Assembly: GCA_022509185.1 (NCBI GenBank)
Contig: JAFLTS010000008.1
Span: 30,631-94,630, forward strand
Source: Muribaculaceae bacterium
GTDB lineage: Bacteria > Bacteroidota > Bacteroidia > Bacteroidales > Muribaculaceae
Direction: 5' to 3'
DNA: 64,000 nucleotides
The position numbers and the translations under genes are program-made. Shown here in pieces: positions 29,798 through 38,830 of the stretch (its first letter is position 1; every line of letters begins with the position of its first letter). The notes beneath the pieces were generated by a model, which did not search any database, was not told the origin of the DNA, and was given only the letters and a program-made list of their open reading frames with translations.

Positions 29798-30961
29798 ATG
29801 GAGGATAAGATATTGCTCTGCCTTTGCAAAATGAGTGGCAGGGAACAAGAGTTCATTTCTGAAGCTTTCAAAGAAAATTGGGTAGTGCCTTTGGGCCCGA
29901 ATGTTGATGGCTTTGAAAAGGATTTAGAAGAATTTTTATTGCCTAAGAAAAGCCATAGGAAAATTTGTGCTCTTTCTTCAGGCACTGCTGCCGTGCATTT
30001 AGGTCTGGTTATGCTTGGAGTGAGCAAAGACGATGAAGTGATGGTGCAGAGCCTCACCTTCAGCGCCTCTGCTAATCCCGTGGTATATCAAGGTGGCATA
30101 CCTGTTTTCGTGGATTCAGAGAAAGAGACATGGAATATGGATCCCGAACTTTTAGACTATGCAATAAGAGAGCGGGAAAGAAAAACCGGGAAGCGTCCTA
30201 AGTGTATCATAGTAGTCGATCTCTATGGTATGCCTGCCAAAATGAATGAACTGCTTGATGTAGCCAATAATTGGGAGATTCCTGTGCTTGAAGATGCGGC
30301 AGAAGCCTTCGGGAGTGAATATAGAGGAATTAAATGTGGAAATTTCGGCAGGTATGGTGTATTGTCGTTTAACGGCAATAAAATGATCACTACATCAGGA
30401 GGAGGTGCCTTGATTTGTCCTGATGAAAAGGCCCGTAAACTGGCATTGTCATATGCCACTCAGTCTCGGGAACCTGTTCCATGGTACCAACACGAGCGCA
30501 TAGGGTTTAACTATCGCATGAGCAATATATGTGCAGGAATTGGCAGGGGTCAAATGTTTGTTGCACAAGAGCATATTGATCATCACCGTAAAATTCAAGA
30601 TTTATATAGAAAATTCTTCCTACAAATTCCGGGAATAACCCTGCATGAAAATCCTTCACAGGACTTCAATAGCAATTTCTGGCTTTGCACTATCACAATA
30701 GGAAAGGAAGTAAAGATAATAGGGGATAACGGTTGTGGAAAACCGGAAGCATTAAGACGGCGACTTGGCGATTTGAAAATAGAAACACGCCAGATCTGGA
30801 AACCTATGCATCTTCAACCTTACTACAAGGAAAATCCGGCATATCTCAATGGGAATTCAGAGAATATTTTTGAAAACGGTCTTTGTCTTCCGGCAAGCCC
30901 TTGGGTGGGAGAAGCAGAAGTGGAAAGAATAGTTGAAGGAATTAAAAACTCACTTGAATAA
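29798..30961 (+). CDS. DegT/DnrJ/EryC1/StrS family aminotransferase
   Basis: LSSGTAAVHLGLVMLGV, VLEDAAEAFGSEY, LSFNGNKMITTSGGGAL (PLP Lys), RIGFNYRMSNICAGIG. Confidence 0.93.
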   Translation: MEDKILLCLCKMSGREQEFISEAFKENWVVPLGPNVDGFEKDLEEFLLPKKSHRKICALSSGTAAVHLGLVMLGVSKDDEVMVQSLTFSASANPVVYQGGIPVFVDSEKETWNMDPELLDYAIRERERKTGKRPKCIIVVDLYGMPAKMNELLDVANNWEIPVLEDAAEAFGSEYRGIKCGNFGRYGVLSFNGNKMITTSGGGALICPDEKARKLALSYATQSREPVPWYQHERIGFNYRMSNICAGIGRGQMFVAQEHIDHHRKIQDLYRKFFLQIPGITLHENPSQDFNSNFWLCTITIGKEVKIIGDNGCGKPEALRRRLGDLKIETRQIWKPMHLQPYYKENPAYLNGNSENIFENGLCLPASPWVGEAEVERIVEGIKNSLE

Positions 30962-30983
30962 ATAAAACATTTCATTAACTTTG
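30954..30983 (+). promoter_or_regulatory. Putative promoter of the sdhCAB operon
   Basis: TTG-N19-TAACTTTG about 110 nt upstream of sdhC, starting within the last codons of the aminotransferase gene. Confidence 0.55.
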
Positions 30984-31091
30984 CAAGATATTGCATAAAT
31001 CTTGCTTTTTGGCTTGTAGCAGAGCCTAAAAAAACAACTGATACCGGAAAAACTAAACAAACATAATAACTAAACCTAACAAATAAACGCT

Positions 31092-32216
31092 ATGTGGTTA
31101 ACATGCTCAACTGTAGGACGTAAGTTCGTCATGGCGGCCTCGGGCGCCGTGCTCGTTCTTTTTGTCACTTTCCACTGTTGTATGAACTCCATAGCCATCT
31201 GCTGGCCGGCCACTTATAATTCACTGTGTGAATTTTTAGGTGCCAACTGGTATGCTTTGATAGCATCGGTGGCTCTCGCATTGTTCATACTGCTCCACAT
31301 AGTCTACGCATGCTGGCTCACCTTGCAAAACCGTAAGGCGCGTGGACCCGTAGGCTATGCCGTGTCTAAAAAGCCGAAAACTGTAGAATGGTCTTCCAAA
31401 AACATGTTGGTGCTGGGTATCGTGATCCTGGGATTCCTGGTGGTTCACTTAATCCAATTCTGGGCCAAGATGCAGCTTCAGGAAATCCGTGGTGTACATG
31501 ATGTGCTTCCGCCTGCTGCAGGTACTTTATTCCTTCAAGAAGCTTTCCAGACAAACTGGACCTGGATTGTTTATATTATCGGATTTATCGCTTTGTGGTT
31601 CCACATGAACCATGGTATCTGGTCGATGTTCCAGTCTGTAGGTTGGGATAACACAGTTTGGATCTCTCGCTTTAAAAAATTAGCTATTTGGTGGAGTACA
31701 ATCGTATGTCTGGTGTTTATCGCGCAGGCTATTGTCTTTACAGCCAAAGCTCATGAAGGTTATTTCAAAAACAATCCGGTGCTACGCGAACAATATAAAG
31801 ATATGTTGGTGCCAATGTTTGAGAAAGACTTTGGCCCGGATGCAGCACAGCTCGGTATTCCTAACGTAGGTTCGCTGTCATATGATGATTTCGGAATGTT
31901 GGTAGAAAATTTCCATGTGGCTCTTCAGCAGCTTCCGGAAAGTCTTGACGACACCCGCGTTCAAATGCAGCTTGCCTCTCTACCTACCCAGGAACAGAAA
32001 GAACAATTCCTAAAAGCTCTCAACCGTCAGATTGAAGGTAAAAAGAATCTCCAACACACAAAGGCTCTTCTTGATTACCTTAACGGAGTAGAACCCGGTT
32101 CTGAAGAACCTGTCCTGATTGCACCTCCGGCTTTCCAGGAAGAAACTGTGATCGAAGAATTCGCCGCACCCGGTGATTTCGACGATGAGGGTTATGAAGA
32201 TACAACCAACCAATAA
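31092..32216 (+). CDS. sdhC: Succinate dehydrogenase / fumarate reductase cytochrome b subunit with C-terminal extension
   Basis: GRKFVMAASGAVLVLFVTFHCCMN, LLHIVYACWLTLQNRKARG, LWFHMNHGIWSMFQSVGWD; directly upstream of the flavoprotein and iron-sulfur subunits. Confidence 0.9.
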   Translation: MWLTCSTVGRKFVMAASGAVLVLFVTFHCCMNSIAICWPATYNSLCEFLGANWYALIASVALALFILLHIVYACWLTLQNRKARGPVGYAVSKKPKTVEWSSKNMLVLGIVILGFLVVHLIQFWAKMQLQEIRGVHDVLPPAAGTLFLQEAFQTNWTWIVYIIGFIALWFHMNHGIWSMFQSVGWDNTVWISRFKKLAIWWSTIVCLVFIAQAIVFTAKAHEGYFKNNPVLREQYKDMLVPMFEKDFGPDAAQLGIPNVGSLSYDDFGMLVENFHVALQQLPESLDDTRVQMQLASLPTQEQKEQFLKALNRQIEGKKNLQHTKALLDYLNGVEPGSEEPVLIAPPAFQEETVIEEFAAPGDFDDEGYEDTTNQ

Positions 32217-32228
32217 TCATTTAGCGAT

Positions 32229-34250
32229 ATGGCAACACAAGATAAAGTGAGAGTAATGAGTCCGGAAGCTTCCAAGATTCCGGAGGGTCCAATCGCTGAG
32301 AAATGGACCAACTATAAGGCCCATCAGAAACTGGTGAATCCGGCAAATAAGCGCAAGCTCGACGTTATCGTAGTAGGCACCGGTCTTGCCGGAGCTTCTG
32401 CAGCCTCCACTCTGGGTGAGCTCGGTTTCAATGTGCTTAATTTCTGTATTCAAGATAGCCCCCGTCGTGCGCACTCTATCGCAGCACAGGGAGGTATAAA
32501 TGCAGCTAAAAACTATCAGAACGACGGCGACTCAGTGTATCGTCTTTTCTATGATACAGTGAAAGGTGGCGACTATCGTGCTCGCGAGGCTAATGTATAC
32601 CGTCTGGCTGAAGTTTCTAACGATATAATCGATCAATGTGTAGCTCAAGGTGTGCCTTTTGCACGTGAATACGGTGGCTTGCTTGCCAACCGTTCTTTCG
32701 GTGGCGCCCAAGTGAGCCGTACTTTCTATGCTAAGGGACAGACCGGCCAACAGCTCCTTCTAGGTGCTTATGCCTCTCTAAACCGCCAGATTAAAGCTGG
32801 TAAGGTGAAAAGTTTTAACCGTTATGAGATGCATGATGTGGTGCTTATCAAAGATAAAGATGGCGTTCCACGTGCACGCGGTATTATAGCCAAGAACCTT
32901 GTTACCGGCAAATTCGAGCGTTTCTCCGCTCATGCTGTAGTTCTTGCCACAGGTGGATATGGTAATACTTATTTCCTTTCTACAAATGCTATGGCTTGCA
33001 ATGTTTCAGCTGCTATGGCTGCCTATAGAAAAGGTGCCTATTTCGCAAATCCGGCTTACGTACAGATTCACCCTACCTGTATACCTGTGCATGGTGACAA
33101 GCAGTCGAAACTCACCCTTATGTCGGAATCTCTGCGTAACGACGGTCGCATTTGGGTTCCCAAAAAGAAAGAAGATGCAGAAAAACTTCAGAAAGGTCTG
33201 ATAAAGGGTAGCGATATCAATGAAGAAGATCGCGACTATTATCTCGAAAGAAGATATCCTGCATTTGGTAACCTGGTGCCTCGTGACGTTGCATCTCGCG
33301 CAGCCAAAGAGCGTTGTGATGCAGGTTACGGTGTAAATAATACAGGTCTTGCTGTATTCCTTGATTTCTCTGAAGCCATCAACCGACTCGGAATAGATGT
33401 AGTGCGTCAGCGCTATGGCAACCTCTTTGATATGTATGAGGAGATCACTGACGTTAATCCGGGAGAAATGGCTCGCGAAACCGATGGTATGGAATATTAT
33501 AACCCGATGATGATTTTCCCGGCTATCCATTATACAATGGGCGGCCTTTGGGTTGACTATGAACTTCAAACATCAGTTAAGGGTCTGTTTGCTATAGGTG
33601 AATGTAATTTCTCTGACCACGGTGCCAACCGACTTGGCGCTTCTGCTTTGATGCAGGGTCTGGCAGATGGTTATTTCGTGCTTCCATATACAATCCAGAA
33701 TTATCTCAGCGACCAGATTTCTGTGCCAAGATTCTCAACTGATCTTCCTGAATTCGATGCTGCGGAAGCTAAATGTAAGGAAGTGCAGGATCACCTTATG
33801 AGTATTAAGGGAAATCGTACTGTAGATTCCATACATAAGGAACTTGGCCATATCATGTGGGAATATGTTGGTATGGGACGAACCAAGGAAGGCCTGGAAA
33901 CGGCGATCAAGAAACTTAACGATCTCAGAAAGGTATTTGAAACCGATCTGAAGATTCCCGGAAGCCAGGATGGCATGAATAATGAGCTCGACAAGGCATT
34001 CCGTCTTAACGATTTCATCACTATGGGAGAGCTTATAGCTTATGATGCTCTTAGCAGAAACGAAAGCTGTGGCGGCCATTTCCGTGAAGAATATCAAACC
34101 GAAGAAGGTGAGGCCAAACGCGACGACAACAACTGCTTCTATGTAAGCTGTTGGGAATATGAGGGTAGCGATGGAAAAGCTCCTTTGCTGATTAAAGAAC
34201 CTTTGCATTATGAGGCTATCAAAGTGCAAACTCGAAATTATAAGTCATAA
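32229..34250 (+). CDS. sdhA: Succinate dehydrogenase / fumarate reductase flavoprotein subunit
   Basis: [84 protein letters not shown]. Confidence 0.96.
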   Translation: MATQDKVRVMSPEASKIPEGPIAEKWTNYKAHQKLVNPANKRKLDVIVVGTGLAGASAASTLGELGFNVLNFCIQDSPRRAHSIAAQGGINAAKNYQNDGDSVYRLFYDTVKGGDYRAREANVYRLAEVSNDIIDQCVAQGVPFAREYGGLLANRSFGGAQVSRTFYAKGQTGQQLLLGAYASLNRQIKAGKVKSFNRYEMHDVVLIKDKDGVPRARGIIAKNLVTGKFERFSAHAVVLATGGYGNTYFLSTNAMACNVSAAMAAYRKGAYFANPAYVQIHPTCIPVHGDKQSKLTLMSESLRNDGRIWVPKKKEDAEKLQKGLIKGSDINEEDRDYYLERRYPAFGNLVPRDVASRAAKERCDAGYGVNNTGLAVFLDFSEAINRLGIDVVRQRYGNLFDMYEEITDVNPGEMARETDGMEYYNPMMIFPAIHYTMGGLWVDYELQTSVKGLFAIGECNFSDHGANRLGASALMQGLADGYFVLPYTIQNYLSDQISVPRFSTDLPEFDAAEAKCKEVQDHLMSIKGNRTVDSIHKELGHIMWEYVGMGRTKEGLETAIKKLNDLRKVFETDLKIPGSQDGMNNELDKAFRLNDFITMGELIAYDALSRNESCGGHFREEYQTEEGEAKRDDNNCFYVSCWEYEGSDGKAPLLIKEPLHYEAIKVQTRNYKS

Positions 34251-34282
34251 ATGTCCCGACGGACCTTTTAACAGAAACTACT

Positions 34283-35041
34283 ATGGAAGATAGAATAATG
34301 AAAGTTACCCTGAAGGTTTGGCGCCAGGAGAATGCAAAGGCGAAAGGGAAGTTTGTGACTTATCCCGACGTTGAGACAACTCCCGACACCTCCTTCCTCG
34401 AGACTCTCGACATTCTTAACGAGAAACTTGTGGAAAGAGGAGAAGAACCAATTGCCTTCGACCACGACTGCCGTGAAGGTATTTGCGGTATGTGCTCCCT
34501 ATATATCAATGGCCATCCTCACGGACCTGCCATAGGAGCCACAACTTGCCAGCTCTATATGCGTCGTTTCAAAGACGGTGAGCTTATCACTGTAGAACCT
34601 TGGAGATCAGCGGCCTTCCCGGTTATCAAAGACTTGATGGTGAACCGTAACGCATTCGACCAGATACAGCAGGCCGGAGGTTATGTTTCGTTCAATTGTG
34701 GCGGAGCCCAGGATGCCAATGACCTGCCAATTGCAAAGGTTCAGGCTGATGCTGCCATGGACTCAGCAAGTTGCATCGGTTGCGGCGCTTGTGTAGCTGC
34801 TTGTAAAAACAGCTCGGCAATGTTGTTCGTTGCTGCTAAGGTTACACAGTTCTCACATCTACCTCAAGGTCAGGTTGAAACTGCAAGACGTGTAAAAGCC
34901 ATGGTGAAGAAAATGGATGAACTTGGATTCGGCAACTGCACCAATACCGGTGCCTGTGCGGCTGAATGTCCCAAACTCATTCCGCTGGCTAACATCGGCA
35001 GAATGAACCGCCTCTTCATTGCTGCGAAAATAAAAGATTAA
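34283..35041 (+). CDS. sdhB: Succinate dehydrogenase / fumarate reductase iron-sulfur subunit
   Basis: [23 protein letters not shown] (2Fe-2S), [29 protein letters not shown]. Confidence 0.95.
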   Translation: MEDRIMKVTLKVWRQENAKAKGKFVTYPDVETTPDTSFLETLDILNEKLVERGEEPIAFDHDCREGICGMCSLYINGHPHGPAIGATTCQLYMRRFKDGELITVEPWRSAAFPVIKDLMVNRNAFDQIQQAGGYVSFNCGGAQDANDLPIAKVQADAAMDSASCIGCGACVAACKNSSAMLFVAAKVTQFSHLPQGQVETARRVKAMVKKMDELGFGNCTNTGACAAECPKLIPLANIGRMNRLFIAAKIKD

Positions 35042-35153
35042 ATAATTCAGGGAATCGGTGCGGTGGCGTACCGGTTCTCTCCATAGGGATGAGATTACTT
35101 CACTCATGCCCACACACCATCAATCAACCTCAAAAAAACCATAAACCAATAAA

Positions 35154-36350
35154 ATGGGTAAAGTCCTGATTATCGGCGCTGGCGGCGTGGGTACGGTAGT
35201 AGCCGCAAAATGTGCCCAAAATCCTGATGTCTTTAATGAAATAGTATTAGCATCTCGTACAAAATCAAAATGTGATAAAATAGCAGAAAGAATCGGTGCT
35301 AAAAATATCACGACCGATCAAGTTGATGCCAACTCAGTAGATCAATTATGTGAATTGTTCAACAAACATAAGCCTGATATCTGCATTAATGTAGCCCTAC
35401 CATATCAAGACCTTACCATAATGGAGGCTTGTCTCAAATGCGGAGTAAACTATCTTGATACGGCCAACTATGAACCCGAGGATGATGCTCATTTCGAATA
35501 TAGCTGGCAATGGGCTTATCGCGAAAGATTTGAAAAAGCAGGACTCACAGCTATCTTAGGTTGTGGTTTCGACCCGGGAGTTTCAGGTGTATTTGTGGCT
35601 TATGCCGCAAAACATCATTTTTCGGAAATGAGATATCTTGATATTGTAGACTGCAATGCAGGAAATCATGGTAAAGCTTTTGCCACAAATTTCAACCCGG
35701 AAATAAATATCAGAGAAATAACCCAAAAGGGAAGATACTGGGAAGACGGGAAATGGGTGGAGACTGAAAATCTGGAAATACATCGACCGCTCACATATCC
35801 CAATATTGGCCAACGTGAATCCTATCTTCTTTATCATGAAGAACTTGAAAGCTTGGTACAGAATTATCCCAGTATTAGAAGAGCGCGTTTCTGGATGACA
35901 TTCGGACAGGAATATCTTACCCACCTGAGGGTAATACAGAATATTGGCATGGCAAGAATAGATCCTGTGATGTATGAGGGAAAAGAAATTGTGCCTATAC
36001 AATTTTTAAAAGCGGTGCTACCTGATCCGGGTAGTCTCGGAGAAAACTACACTGGAGAAACCTCTATCGGGTGCCGTATCAGTGGACTTGACAAACAGGG
36101 TAAAGAGTCAACTTATTATATTTATAATAATTGCTCTCATGAAGAGGCCTATAAAGAAACCGGGGCACAGGCAGTGAGCTATACTACAGGTGTTCCGGCA
36201 ATGGTGGGGGCTTATATGTTCCTTACCGGTGAATGGGTTAAACCGGGAGTACATAATGTGGAAGAATTTAATCCTGATCCTTTCCTTGAAAAACTGGCTG
36301 TTTCGGGCCTTCCCTGGCATGTGATAGTAGACGGCGATCTGGAATTTTAA
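35154..36350 (+). CDS. Saccharopine dehydrogenase family protein (carboxynorspermidine synthase-like)
   Basis: KVLIIGAGGVGTVVAAKCAQNPDVFNEIVLASRT, ICINVALPYQDLTIMEACLKCGVNYLDTANYE, GCGFDPGVSGVF. Confidence 0.88.
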   Translation: MGKVLIIGAGGVGTVVAAKCAQNPDVFNEIVLASRTKSKCDKIAERIGAKNITTDQVDANSVDQLCELFNKHKPDICINVALPYQDLTIMEACLKCGVNYLDTANYEPEDDAHFEYSWQWAYRERFEKAGLTAILGCGFDPGVSGVFVAYAAKHHFSEMRYLDIVDCNAGNHGKAFATNFNPEINIREITQKGRYWEDGKWVETENLEIHRPLTYPNIGQRESYLLYHEELESLVQNYPSIRRARFWMTFGQEYLTHLRVIQNIGMARIDPVMYEGKEIVPIQFLKAVLPDPGSLGENYTGETSIGCRISGLDKQGKESTYYIYNNCSHEEAYKETGAQAVSYTTGVPAMVGAYMFLTGEWVKPGVHNVEEFNPDPFLEKLAVSGLPWHVIVDGDLEF

Positions 36351-36365
36351 AATAACACCAATCTG

Positions 36366-38819
36366 ATGAAAAAATATTTATTAGCATTTGCAACTTCTGT
36401 CGCTGCCTTAGCCGGTCTGGCAATTACAACGGGCGATGGCATCATAATAGAAAACGGATTTTATGCTGTTCCTACTCCAAAAGGCACAGTTGCTATTGAG
36501 GCTCTTTCCGGTGACATTTTCAGAGTCACCACATTTCCGGCCGGAGTAAAACCTGTATTCCCTGAATCACGAGCATCAGTATTGCATCCTGATAAGGTGG
36601 GAGTTTGCACCAATATGACTCCGTCTGCTTTTTTAGTATGCTCTCAGACCACAACTGTAAGAGTGGAACGTAATAATGGCAAAGTCACTTTCTATGATGC
36701 CGAGGGGCGCCCTATGTTGGAAGAATTAGATGGCGTGGATAACTCAGGCCCGGTAAAAAAGGCAACTTTTGTTGGCACCAGATATGAAGCTCATTATGGA
36801 GGCGGAGAGAGAGGACACAAACTCAACCTCAACCAACGTGGCGATACACTAACTATGTATAACCGCCAGAATTACGGTTATACTGAAGGAGACTTGAGAA
36901 TATCCCAAATGGGTATATCCATCCCTTATTTCGTGTCGGATTATGGATATGCTATTCTTTTTGACGATTATAATAAGGCCAACCTTATATTAGGAGACAC
37001 AATCACTTATTCTTCAGCCACTCCTCGTCCCCTATCCTATTATTTCATCAATGGTCATAAAACACTTCAGACAGCCACAGAGAGTTTCACCGAATTGGTG
37101 GGACGTCAGGATCTCCCACCTTTCTGGGCATTAGGATATATAACCTCAAAATACGGGTATCATAACCAACAGGAGGCATTAGGAGCCATCGACTCACTTA
37201 AAAATGCCGGTTACCCGGTAGATGGTATTGTGCTTGATCTTTATTGGTACGGTAAAGAGACTGATATGGGACGTCTGGAATGGAATCCCGACCAATGGCC
37301 CGATCACAAACAGATGCTTGCAGATCTTAAGGCTAAAGGAGTGAATACCGTGCTTATCACACAGCCATACATAAATAAGATCGGAGCTCTCGATAACTAC
37401 AACATGCTTTCTGCTGAAGGAATGCTTGTGAAAGATGCCCAGGGCCAGACTCATGACGTCACCACCTGGGTTGGAGAAGCCGGTATGTTCGATGTAAGCA
37501 ATCCTAAGACCCAACAATGGCTATGGAACCGTCTGAAAGGGCTCACCGAAGAAGGAGTTGCCGGATGGTGGGGCGATCTTGGCGAACCTGAAGTGCATCC
37601 TGAGACTATCGTGCATGCTAACGGCGAAACAGCGGAACAATTCCATAACCAATACGGTAATGAATGGTCGAAAATTATTTATGATGGCCTTCGCAAGGAT
37701 TTTCCATCAATGCGTCCACTTCTCATGATGAGAGGTGGAACCACCGGTCTCCAGAAATACAGTGTATTTCCCTGGACTACTGACGTTTCCCGTTCATGGG
37801 GTGGTTTACAACCACAGGTTAAGCTGATGCTCAGCTCAGGAATGTCAGGGTTAGCTTATATGAGTTCTGATCTCGGTGGCTTTGCCGTTGACCCTGAAAA
37901 TCCTCTGGATGAAGAATTATATGTACGCTGGGTGCAAATGGGAGCTTTTACACCTACTATGCGTACACATGCCCAACTTAAGCCGGAGCCCTACCATTAT
38001 CCCGGTAGCGAAAATATTCTTAAGGAATACGTTAAGATGCGATATAAATGGTTGCCTTATAATTACACCTTGGCCTATGAAAACGCCACTAAAGGGTGGC
38101 CTCTTGCTCGACCTCTTAATTTTACAGGAGAAAACCGTAATTATAAATATTACTGGCAGGAAGACGAGTATCTTTGGGGCAACAATGTGCTTGTGGCCCC
38201 TGTAATGGAACAAGGAGCCAGAGAACGTGAAGTATTATTCCCCGAAGGCACATGGATTAGCTGGTATGATGCTTCTAAGAAATATCAGGGAGGTACTCTG
38301 GAAAAAATTAGTGTACCGGCTCCTCTTGAAGAGCTTCCTTTATTTGTAAGACAAGGTTCTTTTATTCCTCAGTATGATCTTCCAATAGAAAATGTGACAC
38401 AGTACGACCCGACTTTCCTGACTGTGCGTTATTATCCATCATTGCAAAACACTTCTTATACACTTTTTGATGACAACAAGATGTCTCCCACTTCATTGAA
38501 AGACAAAGCTTATCAGCTTATAAGTTTCTCAGGAGAAAAATCTTTTAGTGGTGTTACAGTGAATTTGCAAAGCAACGGCGGGAAATACCCCGGAATGCCC
38601 GCCACTCGTGTCATTACTCTTGAGATAATGGATGTAGACGATCCCACAAATGTAGTTCTTTCTGATAAGACTACAATGGAACATTTCGAAACACCCAAAA
38701 TGATACGACAAAACGGATGGTGTTACGATAAGGAAACCCGCACTCTTACAGTGAGATTTGCCTGGAATTATAAACCTCTCACTGTTTCAGCACAAATACC
38801 TAACACTGCTTCTTTATAA
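36366..38819 (+). CDS. Glycoside hydrolase family 31 enzyme, exported
   Basis: N-terminal signal peptide; YPVDGIVLDLYWYG, GVAGWWGDLGEPEVHPE (putative nucleophile Asp), FPWTTDVSRSWGGL. Confidence 0.9.
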   Translation: MKKYLLAFATSVAALAGLAITTGDGIIIENGFYAVPTPKGTVAIEALSGDIFRVTTFPAGVKPVFPESRASVLHPDKVGVCTNMTPSAFLVCSQTTTVRVERNNGKVTFYDAEGRPMLEELDGVDNSGPVKKATFVGTRYEAHYGGGERGHKLNLNQRGDTLTMYNRQNYGYTEGDLRISQMGISIPYFVSDYGYAILFDDYNKANLILGDTITYSSATPRPLSYYFINGHKTLQTATESFTELVGRQDLPPFWALGYITSKYGYHNQQEALGAIDSLKNAGYPVDGIVLDLYWYGKETDMGRLEWNPDQWPDHKQMLADLKAKGVNTVLITQPYINKIGALDNYNMLSAEGMLVKDAQGQTHDVTTWVGEAGMFDVSNPKTQQWLWNRLKGLTEEGVAGWWGDLGEPEVHPETIVHANGETAEQFHNQYGNEWSKIIYDGLRKDFPSMRPLLMMRGGTTGLQKYSVFPWTTDVSRSWGGLQPQVKLMLSSGMSGLAYMSSDLGGFAVDPENPLDEELYVRWVQMGAFTPTMRTHAQLKPEPYHYPGSENILKEYVKMRYKWLPYNYTLAYENATKGWPLARPLNFTGENRNYKYYWQEDEYLWGNNVLVAPVMEQGAREREVLFPEGTWISWYDASKKYQGGTLEKISVPAPLEELPLFVRQGSFIPQYDLPIENVTQYDPTFLTVRYYPSLQNTSYTLFDDNKMSPTSLKDKAYQLISFSGEKSFSGVTVNLQSNGGKYPGMPATRVITLEIMDVDDPTNVVLSDKTTMEHFETPKMIRQNGWCYDKETRTLTVRFAWNYKPLTVSAQIPNTASL

Positions 38820-38830
38820 ATTATTTGTAA

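Noticed and set aside
29473-30057. Antisense ORF (194 aa) across the YebC-family and aminotransferase genes
   Set aside because: Overlaps two well-supported genes on the opposite strand; no domain, no promoter seen.
33006-33569. Antisense ORF (187 aa) opposite sdhA
   Set aside because: Shadow of a highly conserved flavoprotein gene; no independent evidence.
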